Shown here: positions 1 to 7,997 of the stretch, piece by piece
Numbering within the stretch: the stretch's first letter is position 1
Layout of the letters: each line of letters opens with the position of its first letter
Source: Akkermansiaceae bacterium UBA956
Lineage (GTDB): Bacteria; Verrucomicrobiota; Verrucomicrobiia; Verrucomicrobiales; Akkermansiaceae
Direction: 5' to 3'
DNA: 64,000 nt
NCBI GenBank assembly: GCA_002293145.1
Contig: DBCO01000019.1
Coordinates: forward strand, 39,743-103,742
Position numbers and translations under genes: made by a program
Notes under the pieces: model-generated
What the model was told of the DNA's origin: nothing
What the model saw: only the letters and a program-made list of their open reading frames with translations
Databases searched by the model: none

Positions 1-144
1 CTCACTGGGTAAGAAATTGCGGATCAGGCAATCGCCGTTGGAGATTCCGGCAATCATGGCCGCGCGATGCGACATGCTTTTGTCTCCAGGAACACTGAAT
101 TCGGCTTGGAGACTTTGGATGGCTTTGACTTTGAATACGCTCAT
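1..144 (-). CDS. aroA: 3-phosphoshikimate 1-carboxyvinyltransferase (EPSP synthase), N-terminal fragment
   Basis: EPSP synthase joins shikimate-3-phosphate and PEP, the sixth step of the shikimate pathway. Only the first 48 codons lie in the window and the gene continues past the left edge. Reading the minus strand from the ATG at 142-144 gives a protein opening MSVFKVKAIQ. Residues 18-28 (VPGDKSMSHRA) are the family's conserved PEP/S3P-binding 'PGDKS-S-R' motif, followed by the usual AGISNGDC stretch. No Shine-Dalgarno sequence precedes the start. It is divergent from the transglutaminase-like gene. The motif makes the family call firm although most of the gene is missing. Confidence 0.9.
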   Translation of the reverse strand, partial: MSVFKVKAIQSLQAEFSVPGDKSMSHRAAMIAGISNGDCLIRNFLPSE

Positions 145-338
145 TCGGATGATCTACGCTAAGTGACTATAGGAGCATCGAGGACACACCGACGATGCGA
201 CCCCGATACAAGCGTAGCAGGCAATAATTGCAAGCCCTTTTCGATCCTTGGTCGAGATGTCGCGCACGACTGTAAATTTCTCCTAGGTCAGAATTTTTTG
301 TATCGCCAAAACGGACAGATTTTGGCATATCCCCTTCC

Positions 339-1520
339 ATGCGTTTCATCACCACAATTTTCTGGCTATGCTTGGCTCCCCTTTTCGCATCGGCGGCGGA
401 AATTCCAGTTGGAGTAACCAAAACTATCGGCCTAGCGGGTGAGAATGCCGCAGAGATTCGCCAAGCATGGGAAAAATGCCCCGCAGAGCAACGCAGCGGC
501 ATGGAATTTTTGCTCACTCACATGCCCTCTCGCGATGCGACTGCGCTCAATGCAGATTATTTGTTAGAAAACACAAATCTCGCCTACCAGGCGCGAGCAA
601 AAATGCCATGGGGCAAGGACATTCCTGAGGAGATTTTTTTCAACGATGTGCTGCCGTATGCGACTCTCGATGAAAGTCGGGATGACTGGCGTGCCGATTT
701 TTTCCGGCGCTTTTCGGCCATCGTAGGAGAGGCAAGCACAGCTAGTGAAGCGTTGGATAAAATCAATGCCGCCATCGAAAAAGAATTGGGAGTGCAATAT
801 AATACCAAACGCCGGGCACCGAACCAAGGTCCAGCGGAATCGATGAAATTGACCATGGCAAGCTGCTCCGGGCTCTCCATCTTGTTGGCTGACGCGTTGC
901 GCTCGGTGTGCATTCCTTGTCGCATCGTGGGCACAGCCATGTGGACCACCAAGGAAGGCAATCACAACTGGAATGAGGTCTGGCTGCCGGAGCACAAGAG
1001 CTGGAAATTTACCGAATACAATCCCGATCCTAAAGGGCTCGATCATGGATGGCTGGTAGCGGATGCCGCGCGCGCGATACCTGGCTCGGTTGCTCATGGG
1101 GTCTATGCAACGTCATGGAAAAAAACATCTCACCATTTTCCAATGGTATGGAACTTCGAGGACACCAGCGTTCCCTCCGAAGATGTAACACAACGCTATA
1201 TTACACTCGGAGCAGACAGCATTCCCAAACCGGGACAATGCGAACTGCGCATCGACGCCGTCGCGACTCAGGCTGATGGCAGCAAACAACGCCGTGCGAT
1301 AGCGGTGGAGGTTCGGCAATTTGATGTCGTCGTGGCAAAAGGCACCACGCCATCAGCCACCGCGGACATGAACCAATTTCTCACCATTCCCGTGCCACAA
1401 GGCGTGCGCTATCAGGTAGTGGCCGTGGAGAAAAACACAGCTCAACCGCAAGAAAGCCAATCGATCGCACTCACGGCTGAAGACAAATCGCTCCGCGTCA
1501 GCCTGAACATCGCACCCTGA
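339..1520 (+). CDS. Secreted transglutaminase-like (papain-fold) protein
   Basis: The 393-residue protein starts with a signal peptide (MRFITTIFWLCLAPLFASAA, residues 1-20), so it should act in the periplasm or outside the cell. Residues 165-232 look like a transglutaminase core: Cys176 in ASCSGLS, His209 in GNHNWNEVW and an acidic/Asn region at EYNPDP. Cys and His here are the expected catalytic pair. The C-terminal third (about 280-393) is beta-rich and resembles a carboxypeptidase-regulatory or Ig-like module. Proteins of this kind may cross-link proteins or act as cysteine peptidases; no substrate can be inferred. It stands alone, divergent from aroA and convergent with the DUF456 gene. 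Confidence 0.75.
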   Translation: MRFITTIFWLCLAPLFASAAEIPVGVTKTIGLAGENAAEIRQAWEKCPAEQRSGMEFLLTHMPSRDATALNADYLLENTNLAYQARAKMPWGKDIPEEIFFNDVLPYATLDESRDDWRADFFRRFSAIVGEASTASEALDKINAAIEKELGVQYNTKRRAPNQGPAESMKLTMASCSGLSILLADALRSVCIPCRIVGTAMWTTKEGNHNWNEVWLPEHKSWKFTEYNPDPKGLDHGWLVADAARAIPGSVAHGVYATSWKKTSHHFPMVWNFEDTSVPSEDVTQRYITLGADSIPKPGQCELRIDAVATQADGSKQRRAIAVEVRQFDVVVAKGTTPSATADMNQFLTIPVPQGVRYQVVAVEKNTAQPQESQSIALTAEDKSLRVSLNIAP

Positions 1521-1523
1521 TTT

Positions 1524-2078
1524 CTAGACTAGCTCAAGGGCATCAATGAAGATCCACACACTCATTACAACGCCCACGGCCAATTTGATCACCATCCCTG
1601 CGACGGTGCCGAGCACACTGCCTACGCCAGAGACAGCTGCGGCGGCATTCTCTTTTTTGGCAAACAGTTTTTCAAAAAGTAACGCTCCAATCAGCGGACC
1701 GAGAAACAGACCAAAGGGAAAGAAAAACATGCCGACGATGCCACCTACGAGAGCGCCCCACGATCCCCATTTGCTGCCGCCGAACCATTTAGCACCCGCT
1801 GCGCCGCTAAAAAATTCAAACACCTGCGAGGCAATCAATAGCAGGGCAAGAATCACAAAAGACCACCAGCGCAGCCCTGACGCCTCGCCCAACATCAACC
1901 GATGAGCCACGGCCGCAACAAACAAAATCAAATGACCTGGCAAAATCGGGATCAAACATCCCAACAAACCCGCCACGAGTAAGCTACCCGTAACGAACCA
2001 AGCCAGCGCAACACCGACCTCCCCCCAGCCGCCCAACTGCATCAAAGAGCTGCTCATATTTGCCAAAATCACTATCAC
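1524..2078 (-). CDS. DUF456 family membrane protein
   Basis: This 184-residue protein is almost entirely hydrophobic, with four or five membrane segments (about 22-55, 70-90, 103-133 and 150-178). It has the glycine-rich pattern of DUF456: LLGCLIPILPGHLILF near the N-terminus, then a GAAGAKWFGGSKWG loop and the FFFPFGLFLGPLIGALLFE hairpin, which recalls glycine-zipper segments. The family's function is unknown to me. The stop lies 3 bases from the transglutaminase-like stop, so the two genes converge. An in-frame ATG at codon 8 is an alternative start. Confidence 0.7.
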   Translation of the reverse strand: MIVILANMSSSLMQLGGWGEVGVALAWFVTGSLLVAGLLGCLIPILPGHLILFVAAVAHRLMLGEASGLRWWSFVILALLLIASQVFEFFSGAAGAKWFGGSKWGSWGALVGGIVGMFFFPFGLFLGPLIGALLFEKLFAKKENAAAAVSGVGSVLGTVAGMVIKLAVGVVMSVWIFIDALELV

Positions 2079-2169
2079 AGCGCCACATTAGCTGGGCTTC
2101 AACAGCGGTCAAGCATCAGAATTATGACACAACGAAAAAACACAAAAAATCAAAAACAAAAAATATCAG

Positions 2170-2198
2170 TTGCAGCGTTATTGAATGAGGGTTAGAAT
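2170..2198 (+). promoter_or_regulatory. Sigma-70-like promoter of the Cys/Lys/Glu repeat protein gene
   Basis: TTGCAG at 2170-2175 and TAGAAT at 2193-2198 are separated by 17 bases, the ideal spacing. They lie 45 bases before the ATG at 2243 in an AT-rich stretch. This is a sequence match only. Confidence 0.5.
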
Positions 2199-2242
2199 AC
2201 AACTACTCTCCCGAGTAACAACAACTACCATACAACTACAAC

Positions 2243-2605
2243 ATGAAAAAACTACTGTGGACAACTCTTAGTCTCTTTGCCCTTTCCTGCTTCGCCATCG
2301 CTGGCGACTGCAAAAAGTGCAAAAAAGACGGTGAAGAATCGAAAGAAGAAACCGTAGCCCATTGCGGCAAGTGCAAGAAAAAGCACGACAAAAAAGACGG
2401 TGAAGAAGAGAAAAAAGAAGAAACCGTAGCTGATTGCAAAAAGTGCAAAAAAGACGGTGAAGAAGAGAAAAAAGAAGGCACACTTGCTGGCAAATGCAAA
2501 AAAGAGTGCGACAAAGAAGGCGAAGCTGAAGAAGGCACACTTGCTGGCAAATGCAAAAAAGAGTGCGACAAAGAAGGCGAAGCTGAAGAAGGCACACTCG
2601 CCTAA
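2243..2605 (+). CDS. Secreted Cys/Lys/Glu-rich repeat protein
   Basis: The 120-residue protein has a clean signal peptide (MKKLLWTTLSLFALSCFAIAG, residues 1-21). The rest is a charged repeat array of Cys, Lys, Glu and Asp. Two units resemble ADCKKCKKDGEE, one is a diverged CGKCKKKHDKKDGEE copy, and the last two units are identical 19-residue copies beginning GTLAGKCKKECDKEGEAEE. Each unit carries a CxxC-like or CxxxC pair, which suggests metal binding or disulphide formation, but no domain is recognised. It has its own promoter and a strong terminator, so it is a single-gene unit. The long reading frames opposite it are by-products of the repeat. A real gene is very likely because of the signal peptide, promoter and terminator; the function is unknown. 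Confidence 0.75.
   Translation: MKKLLWTTLSLFALSCFAIAGDCKKCKKDGEESKEETVAHCGKCKKKHDKKDGEEEKKEETVADCKKCKKDGEEEKKEGTLAGKCKKECDKEGEAEEGTLAGKCKKECDKEGEAEEGTLA
2477..2602 (+). repeat. 57-base tandem repeat within the Cys/Lys/Glu protein gene
   Basis: Bases 2477-2533 and 2534-2590 are identical 57-base units (19 codons). A partial third copy at 2591-2602 differs by one silent base. Perfect identity at DNA level points to a recent duplication and possible length variation between strains. Confidence 0.9.
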
Positions 2606-2627
2606 TTCCTACTAAGATCAATTTCAC

Positions 2628-2658
2628 AAAGCTGCCGGGCTTCCTGGCAGCTTTTTTT
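2628..2658 (+). terminator. Rho-independent terminator after the Cys/Lys/Glu repeat gene
   Basis: AAAGCTGCC (2628-2636) pairs with GGCAGCTTT (2646-2654) around a 9-base loop and runs into a tract of seven T's. It sits 23 bases after the stop codon. Confidence 0.85.
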
Positions 2659-2711
2659 GTGCCTCTATTTCTATACTGAAGAACGCGATTCTAGCAGCGG
2701 CGGTTTGACAG

Positions 2712-3962
2712 ATGCCAAAACCCCATTACAATTCGCTTCTCACGAGAATGACAGACGAGGAAACATACGAAGCTCTTACCCAATTCGACAATGCAGAACC
2801 CACACTGTGGCCGAACGTAAGCCCCGAGCAATGGAATGACTACCGTTGGCAGCTCAAAAATCGCGTTTCTTCACTGGCTGCTCTAGAAAGCAAGATGAAG
2901 CTATGCGCCGAAGAACGCGCAGGTGTATTGCTGGCTGGTCACAAACTTGCGATGTCGATCACGCCACATTTTTTCCAACTCATCGATCGCAACGATCCCG
3001 ATTGCCCGATTCGACAGCAGGTCATTCCCCGCATGGAAGAAGGCTGGACTGCCCCCGATGAAATGGCTGACCCGTGCGGCGAAGATAGCCACATGCCCGT
3101 TCCCGGCCTCGTTCATCGCTACCCAGATCGCGTGCTGTTTCTCGTCACCGACCGTTGCGCATCCTATTGCCGCTACTGCACACGCTCGCGCGTAGTTTCT
3201 GGCGTCGGCGACCAACAACTCGAAATCCAATGGGAAGCCGCGTTTCAGTATTTGGAAAAACACCAAGAAGTCCGCGATGTTTTGCTCTCCGGTGGTGATC
3301 CACTTTTGCTCTCAGATGACAAGCTCGACCGCATACTCACCCGCTTGCGTGCCATTCCGCACATTCAATTTGTCCGTATCGGCTCACGCATTCCGATTTT
3401 CCTGCCGCAACGCATCACGCCCGAACTCTGTACCATGCTACAAAAGCATCACCCGCTTTTTGTCTCGATCCACAGCAACCACCCACGCGAACTGACCACC
3501 GAGGTCCGCGATGCTCTAGGCCGCCTCGCCAACGCGGGCATCCCGCTCGGCAACCAATCCGTGTTGCTTCGCGGCATCAATGATCAACCCAACATTCAGC
3601 GCGCGCTCGTCCACAAATTGCTGATGTGCCGCGTGAGACCCTACTACTTGTATCAGTGCGACCTGATCAATGGCTCATCACACCTGCGCACTTCCGTGGC
3701 AACCGGGCTCGATATCATCGAAAAATTGCGCGGTCACACCACTGGCTACGGCATCCCACAATACGTCATTGATGGTCCAGGAGGTGGCGGAAAAATCCCG
3801 CTCAACCCCGAATACATTCTCAATCGCCAACCGGGTCGAGTGATGCTTCGCAACTACGAAAACGCAGTGTTCGAGTATCCCGATCCTCAGCCGATGCCTA
3901 ATCACGTGCGCGATGAACTCCTTTCTCAAACCAACCAACTCAACACAACTCATGTGGGATAA
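2712..3962 (+). CDS. kamA: Lysine 2,3-aminomutase (radical SAM)
   Basis: A radical SAM and PLP enzyme that should interconvert L-lysine and L-beta-lysine. The 416 residues carry the cluster motif CASYCRYC (Cys149, Cys153, Cys156), the PLP-lysine motif PGGGGK near residue 355, and the two aspartates that hold the lysine side chain in the clostridial enzyme (YQCDL and VIDGPGGGG). This favours lysine over glutamate as substrate. LSGGDPLLLSD and GNQSVLLRG also match the family. The C-terminal zinc-binding cysteines of the clostridial enzyme are absent: the chain ends soon after NYENAVFEYPDP. No ablB acetyltransferase, epmA or efp gene is nearby. Its last codons overlap the DUF5069 gene, so they are probably co-translated. 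Confidence 0.88.
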   Translation: MPKPHYNSLLTRMTDEETYEALTQFDNAEPTLWPNVSPEQWNDYRWQLKNRVSSLAALESKMKLCAEERAGVLLAGHKLAMSITPHFFQLIDRNDPDCPIRQQVIPRMEEGWTAPDEMADPCGEDSHMPVPGLVHRYPDRVLFLVTDRCASYCRYCTRSRVVSGVGDQQLEIQWEAAFQYLEKHQEVRDVLLSGGDPLLLSDDKLDRILTRLRAIPHIQFVRIGSRIPIFLPQRITPELCTMLQKHHPLFVSIHSNHPRELTTEVRDALGRLANAGIPLGNQSVLLRGINDQPNIQRALVHKLLMCRVRPYYLYQCDLINGSSHLRTSVATGLDIIEKLRGHTTGYGIPQYVIDGPGGGGKIPLNPEYILNRQPGRVMLRNYENAVFEYPDPQPMPNHVRDELLSQTNQLNTTHVG

Positions 3963-4458
3963 CGATTTTCTTGCTCTTTTCGAACGCTGCCGACAACTCC
4001 ATGCTGCTGGCAATCACGATTTCGCCACGTATTACCATGACAAAGATCGCGCCTTTCTGCGTTCGATCGGCTGCCAAGAGCGCGAATTTTACGACTTTGT
4101 CGAAGACGCCAACGACTTTCACGAGCCGTCTGCCAGCACCGCCTTGTTGATCGCAGCTGTGCGGCGTGATTATTTTCTCACGGTTCAAAAAGGCGAAGCT
4201 TCCAGCAAGCGCTTGACACCTGCTGAACTGCCGACTTTTGGAGATACCATCGCTGATATTGCCTACCTGCCAAGGATTCTCGCCAAAGCCCGCGCCAAGC
4301 TGCGTGGCGAACTCGATCCCGATGTGATGTTCGGCTGTGGCGGCGACCGCAACTTCCTGCGCCAACAGGGTGACAAACATCTCGCTGATTTTCTTCGCCA
4401 CGTCTGGGCTGCAGGTGACAATGACGAAAAAATCGTCGCCTACTTGCTCAGTCGCTAA
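3952..4458 (+). CDS. DUF5069 domain protein
   Basis: A 168-residue soluble protein. I place the start at the ATG at 3952 (MWDNDFLALF), which overlaps the last 11 bases of kamA; an ATG at 3913 would overlap kamA by 50 bases. The C-terminal half has the DUF5069 pattern: YLPRILAKARAKLRGEL, then a GCGGDRNFL segment and a closing DNDEKIVAYLLSR. No function is established for the family to my knowledge. The overlap suggests translational coupling with the aminomutase, but that does not define its role. Confidence 0.65.
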   Translation: MWDNDFLALFERCRQLHAAGNHDFATYYHDKDRAFLRSIGCQEREFYDFVEDANDFHEPSASTALLIAAVRRDYFLTVQKGEASSKRLTPAELPTFGDTIADIAYLPRILAKARAKLRGELDPDVMFGCGGDRNFLRQQGDKHLADFLRHVWAAGDNDEKIVAYLLSR

Positions 4459-4468
4459 TCACCACAGA

Positions 4469-5833
4469 TCAATCTGCTAGAGTAAAAGCGATGCGATAGA
4501 ATGCCTTTCCATCGGCGGCTTGTGCATTCGAGGCCTCAATGGTAGTGAGCGTCGCTGTGCCATTGATTGTCGATGCCACTACACTGTGCGGAATCGTTGT
4601 CCAGCTATTGTCGGCCAAATTGCTGCTGCGTTGAAGAGCATACGAAACGCCAGCCATAGCATTGGCGATGGGAAATCGGAATCGTGGCTTACGTGCGCTA
4701 CCGCCTTGGAAACCAAGAAATTCCACGGGGCGCTTGGCCAAGCTGCCCCGATCTAAACCGTGGAAAAACAGTTCGAGATTGCTCGTGCCATCTGCTTCAG
4801 GATCAGCCAGAGGGCCCGATACCGCAGAATTCGCCAACTCAGGGCTCGAAAATTTGCTATTTTTCCAGGTCGTATACGATGGCTGCACGGTGATGCTAAA
4901 TGTATCGTCCACCGTATTACCGACCGAGTCTGTGGCTCTGATGGTGATGCTGGCTGTGCCGATTTGTGCTGGTGCATAGGCCAATTGCAATTGGTTCCCA
5001 CTAACAATCGCTGGTGTAACCAATCCCGCGTTGGTATTTTGTAGGATCGTATACGTGAGCGTCGTCGAAGTTCCGGCTTGCCCAGAAGGCATAGCTTGCA
5101 GGGTAACCGAGGGGAAATTGATGAGGAAATTTCGCCAGTCTTGTGTCGCAGGATTCGAGAATTGAACAAACAAGGGCAGATCTGTAAATGCAGGATGAAT
5201 TCCACTCGCATCCCATGTGACAAAAGTATCAGGATCATTGAAAATCATTACATTTCCCATCGTCCCCTTGGTCACTCTCGCAAATACCGTAAAGCCTCCA
5301 TTCTGCGGATCAAGAATATCGGAGTTAGCACCCGTGCTCACAAAAAACTGATTGGTTGCACTATGGGGATCCCCGCCAAGTTTGGCCATCGATACGGTGC
5401 CTAGTGTGTTTGATACCCCAAATTCGTTCACGATCGGAGCATTCTGCGGCACTGCCTCGTAGTTGCCAGCACCCAAGCGGAATCCCCCACCCTGAACGAC
5501 AAAACCATCGACCGAACGATGAAAAAACGTATTGTTGTATGCGCCACTAGTGACGTAACTCAGAAAATTTGTGCGCGCCACTGGCGTGCGATTGCTGAAC
5601 ATCGCGAAGTCCATCACGATCGGATTTCCGCCGCTATTGTATTGGGAAGTAAATCGCACCACTTGGTTATCGATCAACTCGGTGCCAAAAACATTGTTGA
5701 GAGCAATCGTTCGCGGCCCACGACTAGCGGGCTCTGTGAGATTGGCCATTGGTGCGTTAAGCACGGGCAAAACTTCCGCGCGCAGGGCAGGAATAAGGAA
5801 AATCAGCAACAAGGACAATACTCGACATTTCAT
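4469..5833 (-). CDS. Secreted cyclophilin-type peptidyl-prolyl isomerase with C-terminal beta domains
   Basis: The 454-residue protein has a signal peptide (residues 1-19, ending IPALRAEV). Residues about 55-230 form a cyclophilin domain: NTFFHRSVDGFVVQGGG matches the FHR...QGG active-site signature, and GGDPHSATNQFFVS matches the second conserved block. It should catalyse proline isomerisation in the periplasm. Residues about 240-320 resemble an Ig/cadherin-like repeat (GTASITIRATDSVGNTVDDTF). The last 90 residues contain YALQRSSNLADNSWTTIP, a C-terminal module I know from verrucomicrobial secreted proteins. It is convergent with the DUF5069 gene, 10 bases away. Confidence 0.85.
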   Translation of the reverse strand: MKCRVLSLLLIFLIPALRAEVLPVLNAPMANLTEPASRGPRTIALNNVFGTELIDNQVVRFTSQYNSGGNPIVMDFAMFSNRTPVARTNFLSYVTSGAYNNTFFHRSVDGFVVQGGGFRLGAGNYEAVPQNAPIVNEFGVSNTLGTVSMAKLGGDPHSATNQFFVSTGANSDILDPQNGGFTVFARVTKGTMGNVMIFNDPDTFVTWDASGIHPAFTDLPLFVQFSNPATQDWRNFLINFPSVTLQAMPSGQAGTSTTLTYTILQNTNAGLVTPAIVSGNQLQLAYAPAQIGTASITIRATDSVGNTVDDTFSITVQPSYTTWKNSKFSSPELANSAVSGPLADPEADGTSNLELFFHGLDRGSLAKRPVEFLGFQGGSARKPRFRFPIANAMAGVSYALQRSSNLADNSWTTIPHSVVASTINGTATLTTIEASNAQAADGKAFYRIAFTLAD

Positions 5834-5961
5834 AGAGTTTCAGAAGTCAATTTCGACCACACCATGCAGGAATTGGCCGAAAATTCAAGAAAGAATCGTC
5901 GCAAAATGCAGCCTCAAGGATTTTATGACAGCTCCTGATCTGTTTTCACGTATGGTATTAA

Positions 5962-7104
5962 ATGAATCGACGCCAACTGTTGCAATCGCTAGCAGCACTG
6001 CCTTTGACCTGCATGGGACAAGAACTTTTGGCGGAAAATCCGATCATTTTACCAGCCCCAACGCTCGGCGATCCAGCCACAGGCTGCCAAGAGGGCTGGA
6101 CCATAGCGGTCATACCCGATACCCAAAACTACGCGAAGTTTGGCAAAAATCAGCAGCACTTCGAGCGCATGACCGATTGGCTCGTCGAGCATCTCGAAGC
6201 TTGGAACATTAAGCTCGTGATGCACGAGGGCGACTTCGTCGAGCAAAACAACATTGCTGAGGGCGGTGGCCAAGGATGGGGTGATCAAAACTCGACCCAG
6301 CAATGGAAAAGCGCGCAACAAGCGCTGCACAAGCTCTACGGCAAAGTACCAACGGTTTTCGCCACTGGCAATCACGACTACGGCATTCGCAATGCCGAAA
6401 CGCGTGAATCGCAATTCCCCACTTATTTTCCGGTCACGGCAAATCCCCTTGTGTCAGATGGCAAGGACGGCGGAATTTTGATCGAATGTGCGCCCAACGC
6501 GCTTGGCGAGAAAACTCTTGAAAACGCTGCTTATGAAATGGATGCACTAGATGGCCGCAAACTCTTGATCATAGCGCTGGAATGGGGACCTCGGAAGGCG
6601 GTGGTCGAGTGGGCCTTGCAGCTTTGTCAGCAAGAAAAATATCGTAAGCACTTCGGTATCTTGCTCACGCACGATTTCATCATCCCCGGCGACAAGCGCG
6701 ATGGCCAAGATGGTAATCGCAAACGCTCGGGCAATCCGCACACCTATCGCACCGGTAAGGCGGGAGACACCCACGATGGCGAAGATCTCTGGCAACAACT
6801 GGTCGCGCGCACGCCGCAGATTAAATTGGTGCTCAATGGCCATGAAATGGGCGCACACGTGGGCCGCCGCAGCGACAAAAACCTCGCGCAAACTCTGGTG
6901 CATCAGATGCTTTTCAACGCGCAAGGATTCGGCGGTGGCTCGGATGAAAAAGGCAATGGCGGCGATGGTTGGCTGCGTTTGCTGACATTTTCCGCTGATG
7001 GGAAATCACTTGCCGTGCGAACATTCTCTCCGCTCAAACTCGACGCTGGAGTATCTCCTTGGTGGGATCATCCGCAGTGGAATTTCACACTTGCTCTGGC
7101 TTGA
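5962..7104 (+). CDS. Secreted calcineurin-like metallophosphoesterase
   Basis: The 380-residue protein starts MNRRQLLQSLAALPLTCMGQ, a signal sequence with a twin-arginine look. Metal-binding motifs occur in family order: PDTQNY (near 52, with Gln where many relatives have His), HEGDFVEQN (about 90), ATGNHDYG (about 136), LLTHDF (about 235) and LNGHEMGAH (about 293). These are the ligands of a dinuclear metal phosphoesterase. The substrate is unknown. It is followed 64 bases later by the LOG-family gene and shares the neighbourhood with a second, different metallophosphoesterase. Confidence 0.8.
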   Translation: MNRRQLLQSLAALPLTCMGQELLAENPIILPAPTLGDPATGCQEGWTIAVIPDTQNYAKFGKNQQHFERMTDWLVEHLEAWNIKLVMHEGDFVEQNNIAEGGGQGWGDQNSTQQWKSAQQALHKLYGKVPTVFATGNHDYGIRNAETRESQFPTYFPVTANPLVSDGKDGGILIECAPNALGEKTLENAAYEMDALDGRKLLIIALEWGPRKAVVEWALQLCQQEKYRKHFGILLTHDFIIPGDKRDGQDGNRKRSGNPHTYRTGKAGDTHDGEDLWQQLVARTPQIKLVLNGHEMGAHVGRRSDKNLAQTLVHQMLFNAQGFGGGSDEKGNGGDGWLRLLTFSADGKSLAVRTFSPLKLDAGVSPWWDHPQWNFTLALA

Positions 7105-7168
7105 TCTTCTCGTGCGTTCGCTTCACTTTCCAGTTGGTATTTTTTCCTGAAATGCTAGTTTTTCCCCG

Positions 7169-7987
7169 ATGACAGCCCCAGAGTGCCCCGATTGCCCGAA
7201 AGTAACCGATGAACACGGAGTGAATTCGGCATCGATCGAAGAACAACTCCGCTACGAACTCGAATTCAGCGAGCGCTCTTTCCTCTCCGGCCCTCGCTCG
7301 CGGATGTCAGACTTGGCAACATTGTTCAAGGTTTCTTGGGACTTCATTCGCGCCTTTCGCGTGCTGCATTTCGTCGGTCCCTGCGTGACGATTTTCGGTT
7401 CGGCGCGAACACCTGATGGCACGACCTATTACGAGTTGGCTCGTAAAATGGGCGCTCGCATGGCGAAGATGGGCTTTACGGTCATGACCGGTGGCGGCCC
7501 AGGGATCATGGAGGCGGGCAATCGCGGAGCCTTCGAGAGCGGCGGCCGCAGCGTCGGCGTTAACATTCAGTTACCCTTTGAGCAAAAAGGCAATCCTTAC
7601 GTCGACCGTGAGGTCACCATGCGCTACTTTTTCACCCGCAAAACCGTGCTGATCAAGTATTCCTATGCATTTGTGGTCATGCCTGGCGGAGCGGGAACGC
7701 TCGATGAAATGTTTGAGACCATGACATTGATCCAGACCGGAAAACTGCGCAATTTCCCCATTGTATTGATGGGCAAGGAGTATTGGAAGCCGTTGATGGA
7801 TATGATCGATCGCATGGTTGAAGAGGGCATGATCAGCCCTGAAGATCCCGATTTGATTTTCTTCACCGATGACGTCGAAGATGCCGCTGACCACATCGAA
7901 CGCCACGCCGTACGACAATTTGCCCTGCGCCGCAAAATCATCCCGAGCAGCATGAGCGTGCTCGGTGAGAAAACTTTGGTCAAATAA
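7169..7987 (+). CDS. LOG-family (TIGR00730-type) Rossmann-fold protein
   Basis: The 272-residue cytoplasmic protein has the family hallmarks: VTIFGSARTPDG at about 76, VMTGGGPGIMEAGNRGA at about 108, and MPGGAGTLDEMFE (the PGGxGTxxE motif) at about 172. Family members characterised in plants, fungi and bacteria are cytokinin riboside 5'-monophosphate phosphoribohydrolases; in many bacteria they probably cleave nucleoside monophosphates. The N-terminal 65 residues extend beyond the short LOG proteins, as in the longer bacterial subfamily. It ends 10 bases before the next gene, suggesting one transcript. Confidence 0.82.
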   Translation: MTAPECPDCPKVTDEHGVNSASIEEQLRYELEFSERSFLSGPRSRMSDLATLFKVSWDFIRAFRVLHFVGPCVTIFGSARTPDGTTYYELARKMGARMAKMGFTVMTGGGPGIMEAGNRGAFESGGRSVGVNIQLPFEQKGNPYVDREVTMRYFFTRKTVLIKYSYAFVVMPGGAGTLDEMFETMTLIQTGKLRNFPIVLMGKEYWKPLMDMIDRMVEEGMISPEDPDLIFFTDDVEDAADHIERHAVRQFALRRKIIPSSMSVLGEKTLVK

Positions 7988-7997
7988 TCACTCATCC

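Noticed and set aside
2236..2627. Minus-strand frames of about 119 codons opposite the Cys/Lys/Glu repeat gene
   Set aside because: They are mirror images of the repeats. Only the plus-strand frame has a signal peptide, promoter and terminator.
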